Part shown: in pieces, positions 34,093-46,032 of the stretch | How positions within the stretch are numbered: the stretch's first letter is position 1 | Layout of the letters: each line of letters starts with the position of its first letter | Source: Capitulum mitella | Taxonomy: Eukaryota > Arthropoda > Thecostraca > Pollicipedomorpha > Pollicipedidae | DNA length: 64,000 nt | Assembly: GCA_030062745.1 (NCBI GenBank) | Contig: CP099848.1 | Coordinates: 21,563,081 to 21,627,080, forward strand | Reading direction: 5' to 3' | Program-made: the position numbers and the translations under genes | The notes under the pieces: model-generated | The model's input: only the letters and a program-made list of their open reading frames with translations | The model's database searches: none | What the model was told of the DNA's origin: nothing

Positions 34093-36906
34093 CAGTCTCA
34101 ACGATTCCTTATTTTACGTTCCAGGTTACGGCTACGTAAACAAGTACCGAGAAATTCACCACAAATCATTGTTTTTTTCATGTGCGACACTTCACGTTAA
34201 GGGCTGAAGGGTAGCACGCCAAAGTAACTCAATCAAAGGTGCATGCTGCACACACAGGTGCCCATTTCCAGCCCACAGATATCGTGCTTCTGAATTCCTC
34301 GATACCTTGACACGCCTGCAGTCTGTCCCGTTTAGCAGAACGATCCCTCGTGCAGACCGCTATCGGGCCCGATCAGGTCCCGCTGCAGACCGACCCGGTC
34401 CTGACTCCGCGACGTCAAGGCCAGTCTCCAACAGGACAGAGTGCGCCTCGTGGATTCCCTGTGCCGGCCCGCCGCCGGCGTCACCAGGCTTCCCTCTGCC
34501 TCTGCCTGCGGGCGACGGTTTCACGCCATCACCCCGGCATCACCCGCCTGATCTCTGATTTCCCCGCGTCTCGCCACTGGCCGTTGCTCTGCCCCACATA
34601 TCGCGCGAAACCCGTCCTTTCCTTGCCCGCCTGTAGCCGAGCCCGAGCGACGGCGGCCGCCTCCGGATCAGTGTCTGTCCCATATAGCGCGGGCGCGCGG
34701 GCGAGGCGAGAGTACGCGCCGCGTGACCCGGTTGCGGACCGTTCACCCGGCCGGCCGAAAGTCGGCCGGAGCCGGCCGCTCGCCATCGACCCTGGCCGCC
34801 AAGTGGGTCACGCCCCGCGCAGAGGCTACAGTTCGCCGAGCGGGCCCGCGCCGAGGCTAGAGTTCGTTGCACTGTGACGTCAAGGCGCCGGATCGGGAGC
34901 GGCCTTTCACGTGGGCGCGCGCGCCGCCGCGCCGGGCGGCCTTGCAGCAGAAGGTCTCCGGCGCCTGGAAGTGGGTCAGGCGGCCCGCGCAGAGGCTAGT
35001 TCGTTGGCCCGCTGCTGAATCACCTTCGACAAAACAGGCCAGCCGCGGCGGGCGGCTGGGCGGTTCTGCGGACGCGAACGAAATGGAAAACCGCCGCGAC
35101 CGGGCTGCGGAGTCGGCAGGTTTGATCCAGCAGCCAGTCTGATCGACCGGGCATGACGACGGAGCGAGCTGTGAGGCCTCCACCCATGCACCGATGCACC
35201 CACTCCCAGTGCGATCAAGTTAAGGCAGATAATTGTTAAACCCGCTACGCAAGAGGCGCAAGGTGTCCAGGTACTTGTGTTCTTTCGACTGCTCCCTTGT
35301 GCCGAAATTCCCGCTGCGTTTTGGAAGGCATCCATCGCCGTCGAACATCGTCCGCCATCCTGACGAGGCAGCCTGGGACCGCCCCTGAGACGCGTAGTAA
35401 AGGGACGAGATCAGTGTGGAGAGTCGGGAGAGTTTGCGGACGGCCGCCGTGGTCGGCCGGCGGCTTCCATCAGGCGGCGGCAGGTGGCGACGCCTCCGGG
35501 GACAGCCGCGCCAACCAACCCCTCGCGTGAGAAAAGTCGGCGTCAGCCCCACGGCGTCGCGTAGAAAGAAGCGGCGAGCTGTTTGGTCTGCCGACCCCGG
35601 CGCCGTGCGGCCGTCGCTGGCGGCGGTGCCTTTCGTGGCAGCTGGTCCGTTTCTGGCGCACTGTTGCGAGAGCGGCTGTAGTTCCGCGGGCGTGGCGCAG
35701 ATATGATCACGAGCCGGCGCTGTCACAGCTGGCCCGAACTGCGAGGCCGCCGCGCGGATGGAGTGAAAGTGCTCGCCATAGCTGTGATTTCCTGACCGAG
35801 CCGAGGTCCATGACGGTACGGCACGCGAGTGTTTTCACCCAGGATGGCTTCTTGACAGAAAGAAATTCTCGCCGGGTTAATGATACATTCAGGCTGGCGA
35901 GGCGGAGAATAGGCGTTCTGTTTTCGCTCGTGACATACTTCGCCCGATGTGGCGACAGGAAAAGCTTACGGGGTGCTTTCAAAGACAGCCGTAGAAACCT
36001 TTTTTCAAAATAATGGGGCCAGCGTCGTTTCGAGGTCATTTCTTTCAATGCAGCGGCGTCGACTTCAGTTCAGTTTTCCCCAAAGTTACGAGAGTCAACC
36101 GCTCCAACCTGCTCCATGGCCAGTTACATCCGTGTGTGCAAACCTGACGGCATGGAGCGAGGTATGTACACAAGTAGGCGTGTATCCAAGGAGCTGGTGG
36201 AGCACCTCTCTAATTTCTCAACTTTTAAAGCCAACATTGGGCGGCACGGTGATAGGGAGCATGGTCAGTGGCGACCAAACGGTTTTTAATCCTCTTCAGC
36301 CCATGGTTGTAGAGAATGGCGGATACCACTCCGTGGCCAATTTTATGATTTCAACAAATCCTCAAGCCAAGAGCCCGAAATTTACAACACTGATTTCACG
36401 ATACGCAGTTTCCGATGCACGACCAACTACCGGAGGTTACACCGTGACGACGAGTTTACCGCCGACACCGTTCTCATGGGTCTCCCTGTAACTTCTAATG
36501 TCATGAGGTGTATTCTGATTTTCCCACTAGCATCTCGACGAGATGTTTGAGTTCAGTTCTCGAAACATCCGCTGTAGATCTTAATTGCAACATCAGTAAG
36601 GCGTCTTGTGGGACGCATGACGACCGCAGCCTTCTGCGCTTCAAATATAGACTATATTTTAGAAAATTATTATAAATTATAATAATTATAATAACAACAA
36701 TTAAATAATAAGGAAGAAATTAAATATATCTTCTCTTCTAATAAAGACTATAGTTTCGGAATATTTATTGGTATTTTTGACAACCAATCTCATTCTTCTC
36801 AGCTAATACAAAGCCGAGATCGCTGAGACTACGTCGAAGTTGGCAGGCTCAATCCTGGCAGCTGACAAAGTAAACGATACGGCTCTCTCTCTCTCTCTCT
36901 CTCTCT

Positions 36907-36979
<73 letters not shown>

Positions 36980-39900
36980 TCTCCCTCTCTCCCTCTCCCT
37001 CTCTCTCTCCCTCTCTCTCTCTCTCTCTCCCCCTCTCTGTCCTCATTGTGAAGTCGTTGTTGGACTTAAAGAGGCAAAACTAACTGCAGTTTAAATCTGA
37101 GGCCTTAACGTATGTTTCATACTCTATTTTGTTACACTGCTCTACATGTATTGACAAGAGCAGCATTCTCCGAGAGTGACATCGCAAGTCGCCCTCCTCG
37201 ACTGGCGCGCATTTGAAAATATTCACGTTTGGCAATGTTTAGGAGGCACCGGCCAGCTGACCACTGGCCGGGAGCCTGGATACCAACACCGTCTCCTTTT
37301 GCCTCGACAATGGAGCTACATCTGACAGGCATAGGGACTTAGCCAAACCCTTACTCATTAAACTTGCTGGTTCAGCCATGACATTGAAGTTTTAGTCATG
37401 CCAGACCCAAAATAGGTACACGTACACTGTTCCAGTAAAACGCAGAACCAGGAGTAAAATTGCATGATGTACATGATGTCGACATTTCTCACGTACTATC
37501 AGACGGCGTGGCAGAACATCTGGCAGGTAGATGGCAGCCGCGCCAGCTACTGAAAATTTTAACACGAGCCAGATGGTGCTGGGTTACATGGAAATTACCT
37601 CGAATGGCTCTGTCTCTGGCCCGCTGGCAGACCTAAATGATGGGTTGGAAACAAAACGTGCCTTGAACGTAACCCAGCCTTATCCCATAACTTCTGTAGA
37701 GAGCAAATAAATATGTAAATGATATGTGTTTAGTCTTGTGACGTAAAAGATTACTCTACGGCATCCCATTACTTAGGCGTTGCGATAAGAACAAGTGAAT
37801 ACCGGCAGCGATACTGAACAGAAAAGTAGCTCTAAAAGATAACAGTACACGGATTGCATACCAGGGGCGATGGAAGCTATTTCGGGATGGGGGAACCGCT
37901 CGCGGATCCGGCCATCTTATTCCGTGAAACCTAAAGTAACCATAAATTCTTACTTCTTTTCGGATTTCGGCCACTTTGTTTGAGGTCCAGACTAGACATG
38001 ACAAGAAGTAAATGTGACGAAATTACGTTGATGTGATGATGATCAAAGAATCATTGCACTCCCCACTATTCCCCGGTAGAGTATTTTTAGTTTGTAATCA
38101 CGTCTCATTAATTTGCCAGGTGCTTTACACATAAACCAGACGAACGCAAAAGTATATCGCCTCATTTGACAGATGTGGTTTGGTGTGGGACGCCGAGGGT
38201 GCGAAACATGCCGCCTAAACAGTGATGTTAACTGCATTTTTTTACTTAATATCTTGCCATTTGTGCAAACACTTCATCTGTTTTAACATGCCTGATGAAC
38301 TGGGACTGCAGTCTGGAAACGATCGTTTCGAATGAATTTATCGGGCTCATATGCATGTAAGACGCAGCGTAAATACTTGACAAAAAAGGCTTCAAAAAGA
38401 TGTTTTGAACATCGGTCAAGACGGCTCAAGCCACTGGCGTAGCCCCTGTTTTATCCACCGGTGCATCCCGCATGTCAATGGCTCTGAAAATTGCAAAGTT
38501 TAATTACACGTCTGGCTTTATTTAAGTTGCTTGTGTTTTACCCCACTAAGACCAAATTTGATCATGTTGTCCAGGGATTTGCCCAGGACCACACACCCTG
38601 TGCCTGGGGCTGACTGACAGGTAGGCATGCTTCAAGAGTGCGTAACATCTGCACAGATTGGTAAATGCCAATAATTATGTCAGTGTAGAAACTGCACACA
38701 AATAACGAACATCGCAAAATTCATTTATGCCTAGTTTACCACCTTTCGACGATACATTGGTTTGATCCCCTTTTCACAGTGTATTAAAATATGTAAAGAA
38801 TATGTTCACGTGTCGAGGATTTGTCGTGTGGGTGCGACTGTAGTCAGGCAAAAGTGCCCGTTTCTCAAAGAGAATTTCCCTTTGCGCACATCCATGTCTA
38901 CACCTTTCTATGGGAATGTTCAAAATATCTTATGTCAAATCAAATATATCTTACATCAAAATCTCTTCTGTGTTTTTAGTGGTATTGGTTGAAAATATGG
39001 TTGGCTGAGAATTGAGAATTTCTCAAACTGGTATGATAAAACCCCTAGGGCCTTTAGCTTAGGTTAAGTCACTGGGCTCCCTTTCCGACACGCCAACACC
39101 ATCCCATGACGGGAGGATCTTTCCTGGCTGGCGGCTTCCTTGCAGAGGAGCATCCTTTCCGGTCTTCGCATACGGCTTTTGGTAGGTTCATACGTGCTGA
39201 GGGGCCCACTTTTCCAGCCAGGGAGCACTCCATTACCTGCCAGAAGGGTCTTTGCCTGGGGACTGGGGCCCTTTGGAGAGGAGTGAGTTTGCCTTTCCCA
39301 GCTAGGGGAGCACCTTTAAGCGGATGGAAGGGGCTCCTTTTTGTGCCACAAAAATTCAGGGACGTCCTGGGATCCCTGGGACCTCCCTGGTTAAGACACT
39401 GGTCCAAGTAAATTGAGCAGAGGGAGGCATACCAGTACTTTCAGTCACTAACGAAGCCACTTTGTTCTGATTCTGTTCTGTTCTGGTCCAGAGCCTGTTT
39501 TCTGGTCTCTATCTTACTTGCTCTATCTCTCTCGACCTCTGTTCAGTCGCGGTTTTTTTGCACTTTTGAAATCCCGAAATTGGAGGGTGGCTCAAACCAA
39601 GCACCATCGACAAATTCCATTTTCAGCTTTAAACATAAACTTTTTACACATCTTCATTTGCATCAGCAACAAAAAAAAAACGCGGCCAATTATTTTAACA
39701 GACGTGTACAGAATTGATCAAGGAACTCAGTAGCGTAGCGATAAAAGCAATGGAATTTTGAAACGCCTAACATCATAACCAGTTCTTATTTCAAGACTCG
39801 GCTGCCAACAACTTCTGTGTGACACGTGGCCATTTTTTGTGGGGGCAAACAGATAGTTTATTTCCCCACGTCTTTGGATGGGGGAGCACTTTGACCCCGT

Positions 39901-40027
39901 TGCCTGCGCCCTTCCGCCGCCACTCTCGCATACGTTCATCGAACCCACTTGCCTTCAAAGCGCGCAAAGAGCTTTGGAAAAGTCTACGCGATCGTTTATC
40001 TTTAAAAAATTTCACCTTGCGCGACAC
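34093..40027. other. No gene recognised
   Basis: GC-rich patches at 34.4-35.2 and 35.4-35.7 kb, AT-rich at 36.6-36.8 kb, then unremarkable sequence with the CT microsatellite. No exon with family similarity was found on either strand. If the 43.4-kb exon belongs to E75, this is its intron. Confidence 0.5.
36883..37039 (+). repeat. CT dinucleotide microsatellite
   Basis: About 157 bp of nearly pure CT with scattered CCCT interruptions. Length is probably variable between individuals and uncertain in assembly. Confidence 0.95.
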
Positions 40028-41237
40028 TTAACCCTATTCCCGGAGGGCTAGACGGTATGGCCGATTCCCGGCAGGGGGGCGGATTAGGCCCCCCCTGAGA
40101 TCTCGAGAACTACTTGTCCGATTTCATCGCAACAAACGACAAGCGATTTGACGTGACGTGAACTACATTTTTATAAAAAGAAATTTTCAAAATTTTGAAA
40201 TCTGTGGATACAGGGGAGCAAAAATGTCAAAATGGGGGGTACTTTTGGACTTCTTATAACTCCATTGTTTATGGACCGATTTCAATGAAACTGGCATGAA
40301 TCGAGAGATTATGAATAGGGCTTTTACCATGGGTCCCCAAATCTGATATTCTGAGAAAATTCATGGGCGTTCACAGGGTTTCAAAAATAGGAGGATTAAT
40401 TTTCTAACAACTGAATGAACAAAAGAGGCAAACACCCTTTTTTGGCTTCTGCTAGTCATGTTATACTAAAGAAGTACAAATCGCATTACAATGTTTGTAT
40501 AATGTTAGCATAGGCGGTGCCAGGGACATGAAAAAGGGGAAACTGTCATGGTCACACGTTTCTCAGATCAACTTGTGACCTTTGACCTCCAGTGACCTTG
40601 GGGTCACTTGGAATGATCTCCTGTGCATTTAATATTATCTTTAAACGTTTTCAATCATATGAATTCACTCTATTTCAAAAATTTCATTTTATGGCTATTG
40701 CGATATAGGGTACGCGCACGGACATTTTAGGTCATAGCTCCGTGACCCGACCTGATATCACACCAAAACTTGCTACACAAGTAGAAGGCACCCTTCTACG
40801 TCATATATATTCCAAGTTTGGTATTTGAAAAAAACAGCCCCGAAATTATAGCGAAAAAAACAAATTTTGACTTTTGACCTTGACCTGACCTTGTAAAATG
40901 ACCTCAAATAAAGAAAATTACATCTGCACATTGCCCAACTATTTAGCTATACATCCATATAAAGTTTTAAGTTCTGTCTTAAAAACTCTGTTTTTGGCAG
41001 ACATTTTCCTTTTACCCTTAACATGGCCAAAAATGGCATGAGGTGCCTCCCAAAAACGTTGCTTGGCTCCACCCCTGAGCAAAAAAGAATTTTGAAATTT
41101 TGTCACGGCACGTAGAAAGAATAGCTAGGAAAAGTCACCAAGTTTCGTGAAGCTGCGTTAAAAAGTCTAGAATTGGCAAGCAAAAAACCCGAGGGGGGGG
41201 CGGATTCCGCCCCCCCCCCTGCCGGGAATAGGGTTAA
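40028..41237. mobile_element. Non-autonomous piggyBac-like element (1.2 kb)
   Basis: TTAA at 40028-40031 and 41234-41237 flanks inverted ends CCCTATTCCCGG (40032-40043) and CCGGGAATAGGG (41222-41233). The TTAA target and CCC start are diagnostic of the piggyBac superfamily. Subterminal ATTCCCGGCAGGGGGG and GGGCGGATT words are repeated and inverted near both ends. The 1,202-bp interior has no transposase or long reading frame. It contains many TGACCT half-sites (see findings). A related truncated end lies at 6,572. Confidence 0.85.
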
Positions 41238-43405
41238 GACTTGAGCAGCCTACAGTGTTTACAAGGTCGTGCAGTGCGGTATACAATAGACGGCCCACGA
41301 CGCCTGCGAGCAGGAACAAAGACCAGAAAGGCACCAGCTAATGCCATGAATCTGACATAACGGGTAAACGCAAATTAATGAGACTAGCTTTAAACGCACA
41401 TGATTCAGCTCACAGTGATGAGTTCGCACCTTCTGCTATTGCATTCAGTTAGTGCACACATAGCATTACGTCTTTGCCATTTTTTGGGGACAGCACAAGC
41501 GCTTATGGACCCCATCATTTTTTTCCGTAAACCCTTTTCAGGAAGTCACGCTAAGCATAAAAAGCTTTATTATGATTGAGGTCGCAGTGCCCCATGTGCA
41601 TTCACAGCACGCTGGTTGGCAAGCTCTTTTGTTTACATGGCTATATCGAGAACGATATTTTAGCCCTTTTACTTTTCCACCGCGCTCCTGCACCGTTCTC
41701 AACAGTCTCATCGAACAATATCATGTGGCGTTTTTCATGTTTAACGCGCAGTTCCTGGTATGCAAAATACTGTAAAAGATCTGTACCAAATGACTTCCGC
41801 TGCGAAACACATGAGGAGAAAATGAATGTGCCAAAAACATTTAAAATTTTCTCTCAAATTTGAACAGGCACGGAGTAGGGAGCGCTCTTCCTTTGCTATA
41901 CAGGCGTCTTGAAGGTCTAAAATAGTCGCTAGAAAACAGCAATGAAACCCAATTCTATTATTTTACCCTCGCCTGCGACTTAACTTCTAAATATGTTGTG
42001 CACAGGGATGTCGAACTAGTTCTCCGGGATTCTGAGGCACCCCACATAAAGTGAGTGATAAGTCCGAATATGACAGTAAGTTCAATGATCTGTGACGTCA
42101 GGGATTTGTTACGCCCACTGTCTATCCTGCCTGTATGTCCCGCAACCGCTCCCGACCGCGTCACGCTGCACTGTCGAACACCTGCAGCCTGTAAAGAGCA
42201 TATGTTGCAAATATGGAAGGCCTGCTAAAGCAGCCTTGCTATTTAACTTTTTGAAATGACCAAATGGGAAACCGAAAACTGATGCTTAAGTTACGTCTGT
42301 TTACGTACGTTCTTCTGTATACTTTTAGTACTTAATGTAATATGTCTGTTTAAACTGCATTATGTTTGATATTGAATATATTATTTACATTCTAATTATT
42401 ATTCTAATTGGTTGTTTAATTAAAATAGGTACATTATATTAAATAAATTATCCCATTTATACTAAAATACATTATATTCAATCTGCATGTACTCAACACT
42501 AGCTCCAATTTCAAATAAATATATACATGTACATAAAGGGAGAACGAGAGAGAGAGAGAGAGAGGGAGAGAGAGAGAGAGATGGCTTGGGTCCCACTGTA
42601 TCTCGTGACCACCCAAACTACATCACTAACATTCTTCACTTTGTTATTTTACTTCCTTCTTGATTTGCAGCGCAGAAACTGTTGATGGGCCGTACTGTAC
42701 GTAGGCGCTTTAACTAAATGAGTGGGACCTGGGACCTGTGTACTGCGTCGTTTTTCTCTGAAAACGTTATCGAGATCAGAATACGCAATGAACGAACGCT
42801 CCCTTTATGTATGAACTTAACATCCAGCGGCTGCAAGGTTCAAACTGCAGACCATTTCATCTATATTCGGGCTCATGCCCATTAATGACCTGAAATGAGC
42901 TAAAGCTGTCTTCTAGCCCAACATAGGTACTGACAAACACCAGCCTCTGTCCGTCCGTGCATACATTGGATCACCTGAACGTCTCCCTGGAGTCATCAAC
43001 ACGGTAACACCGGCAGCAAGCGGCATCTGGTAGGTATTCAGGAACTCCTGCCATACAACATTGCGTGACCCCTCAGAGACCCGGGAGAAGACAGTCCGAC
43101 GCTCCACTCACTGCCTCAGTCACATCCATCACTGTCGCAGGGTGCTGAACCGACGGAACCGACCGCCGCAGCCACAGCCGGCACGACTAGCGGACCCTCC
43201 AGCCAACCGTCGGCTGGAAAAATGCCGCAGAGCAACGATGGCCCGAGCGCGGTGAACCCCCTCCGCGCGGACGTACGGGCAAGCCCTGCCACAGCCACAG
43301 GCGTCTGCTGAGGCGCCATGGCGTCATGCATTGGGCGTTGTTAGGCGCGCTGTGAATCGCGGGTGGTTTATTACAGGGCGCCTTCAACACGGCGCCTGCG
43401 CTCAC
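41238..43405. other. No gene recognised
   Basis: Ordinary intergenic or intronic sequence, AT-rich at 42.3-42.5 kb, with a GA microsatellite at 42.54 kb. No exon is supported. Confidence 0.5.
42544..42582 (+). repeat. GA dinucleotide microsatellite
   Basis: About 39 bp of GA repeats with one GGGA interruption. Confidence 0.9.
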
Positions 43406-43580
43406 CTGGCTGCGTGACCTCCTGCGCCTGCGGCGTCCGTCGGTGGCCGGGGCTCGAGGAGCTGACCTCCGGACACGGGTCGGCCGCCGACATGGCGCGC
43501 ACGGCGGCCCGCAGCGCCGGGTCGAGCCAGCGCGCCGCCAGCGGGCCCGGACCGGCCGGCAGCAGGTCAACCACGGTCAT
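43406..43580 (-). CDS. Possible alternative first coding exon, perhaps E75
   Basis: From an ATG at 43,580 this encodes 58 residues starting MTVVDLLPAGPGPLAARWL and ending EVTQP plus one base at the donor G|GTGAGC. The phase fits the E75 zinc-finger-1 exon 22 kb downstream, the next firm exon on this strand. The frame is open further upstream within a GC-rich island extending to about 44.1 kb. The protein has no recognised domain, so both the exon and its gene are inference. Confidence 0.3.
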
Positions 43581-46032
43581 CGCGGCGGCCAGCGACCCCG
43601 TCAGCCGGTCACGCGCCGGCCGTGTCCCTCGGGCGCGCGCCGTCACTGCGCCGGGCGGCGCCGCGTCGCTCGTCGTCGGCGACGTTCGGGACGGGGCGCG
43701 GCGTCCGGGGCGGCGGGGGCGGGAGCGCAGCGCTGCCGACGCGCTCGCGGCCGGCTCTGGCCGGCGCGGCGCCGCCGGCCGCTGGAAAGTCGCCGAAGTG
43801 GTCCGGTGACCCACTGGCGCCGGCCGGGTCACGCATCCTGCCGCACTCTTACTCGGCGCCGCGCCGCTTTCGCTTTCCCGGCGGCGGCGCGCGCCCGGCT
43901 CGCCGCGCCGCCGAAGGTCAGGCGACCGAACAGGAGTCCGCGAAGCTCGAGTTCCGCCCGGGACGCGGCGCCGAGCGGGCGAACACGCGGGAATCGAGCC
44001 GGGTCGGGGGGGGGGGGGCAGGTTCGCGCGGCCTCGCCACGGCCCCATCCGTCGGAGGCCGGAAGTACACGCATCCGGAGCCGGACGTCTTCCGGCGTCC
44101 GCGTTCTCTGTCGCCGGGGTCGATGGGGAAGGCGCGTTTCCTGGGCAGCCGTGTGCCGTTGTCATTGTCGCGTGCCGACACCACGGACCGACTGTTTGGG
44201 AAAAACAGAAATGATTATTCTTCAGACGTTAATGAAAGCCATTGTATGTGAGTCCGATAAATAAATTGTGTCGTAATATAGTAGCGCGGCACAGTGTGTA
44301 AACCACACCGGTGCGGCGCAAAATTGACGTAAAATCCGGTTAAGAATCGTAATGATAATAAAGTAATAATAAAAACAATAGTGATAATGATGATAAAAGA
44401 CGATAGTGGTAATGATCTTACCTACAGCCTTGCTGTACACAATTGCCTGGCCGGCCCATGATCACATAAATTATGAGGTTCTCCTTGGAATGGAAGATGA
44501 TCCTGCCCTTGACACCCTGTCTTGTTGCAGGACGGCACGAAATGCGTCAGGCCTGTATCATTCAGTCCACTGGTAGGATGGAGCCGCCATTTCCGTTCGT
44601 AGCGGAGCCGTGACCTACATTATGTTGTGCAGTCTTCGCGGCAATGGTCCAAAGGCAGGAATCTTAAGAGGATGTGTCGAATATCCAGGGGAATCAACAG
44701 ACGGTAAGGAACTTTACGTGGAGAAATTCGCCGCGGGTACTTTAACAGCGCCGAAATGAGGACTGAGTCCGTTGATCGGCACAGGCGCCCTGGAATGTCA
44801 AACGGGCCCCGAATGGGTTTTACGGGCCTGTGTGAAAGGCTAAAGGTTCCTGATGCAGTCAGGGGCCTCCGGTAGAGTTAATGAGATCTTGAGACGGCAA
44901 GATGACCCCTGAAGATAGATAGCAGCGCACGAGCCAGCAAGAGATGACTTGCAGAGGTAGAAAAATGGTCCCGGGAAAGTAAAAGTCCCTGAGGCACGGC
45001 TCCGACCATTCTGCTCACTGTTAAGCAGGCACTTGCTACAGCGGGAAATAGGAACGCGCTGAATTGTCCATGTTGTAAAGCGACCTCATTTATTTCACGA
45101 TGTGTCAGAATGAGTCAGGCCACGTACAAAGTCGTCAAATTGTGCTACCCACAACAAGCGAACTAACGACACAAATAATTTCCGTTCACCAGCCGCGAAC
45201 AGGAAGACAATCATGCGACCAGAAGCCAGTGGAGAGGTGGAGAAAGTACCCCGTTCTCTTCTCTGAAAATTTCCTTTATGCAACCTACCACCAAGGGGCC
45301 ATTTAACAGTAGAACGAGCCTCTGATTCGAGCACGACAGAGGGATCACAGAGCTTCCACCAGAGTCCAACAGACAATCGCGACCAGCCACGGATCTAATT
45401 GGTAGGGGGGGGACGAAGGGGCAGCCGCTCCCCCCTTGGCATTTTGGCTCCCTTGCTCGCCGAAAATCAGTATAATGGCGCCAGATGCGAAACCCTTAGC
45501 CGTCAAAGACGGGTAACAACATGGAAGCCATTCGCGGACGAATGCTGTCCGTGGATACACAGGCACCTTGTCGTTAAAGAACGCACATGTGACATCGTGC
45601 ACCCCTGTGGTAAAAAATGGCCGCCCTTATAATAAAAAGATCCTGTAACACAGAGGAAGCAGCCATGATATAGCCCATGTGCGCCCCGCTCTCAAAAAGG
45701 CGCCGTTAACACAGAGTCTATGTGCCACAGACAGGACGCAGAACTCGCAGAGGCGCCCTTGCGATGGTGTATGGGCGTGCTGACGTTGAAAAGGCGCCGA
45801 TCGAGTTTAGCACCCATGTGGCGAAATTTTGGCGTTCTTTCGGCGCGACTTCAGCGCCCTAAAAAATTCCTCGCCCTAGGCAAAATCCTGGCCGGCGTCC
45901 CTGGTCGCGACTCCGGAGTCCAGTCGAGCGTGATTTCAGCACAGCTCAGCCGTCCGTCTCCTGCGCCTAGAGCCCGGACTCTGCTGACGGCGGGGCCGGG
46001 ACTCGGCGGACTCCGCGGGACTCCGACCGCCC
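43581..46032. other. GC-rich island then intergenic DNA
   Basis: 43.4-44.1 kb is CpG-dense with chance open frames on both strands. From 44.2 kb composition drops and no gene is seen. The 3' end of the TRPA-like gene transcript probably lies in the right part. Confidence 0.5.
45089..45094 (-). terminator. Possible polyadenylation signal for the TRPA-like gene
   Basis: AATAAA on the minus strand, about 940 bp after the channel stop codon. It is a weak call from the hexamer alone. Confidence 0.3.

Noticed and set aside
36840-37094. Ser/Leu repeat protein
   Set aside because: Translation of the CT microsatellite.
43443-44264. 273-aa open frame on the plus strand
   Set aside because: Arg/Ala-rich chance frame in a CpG island; no domain, and other frames are equally open.
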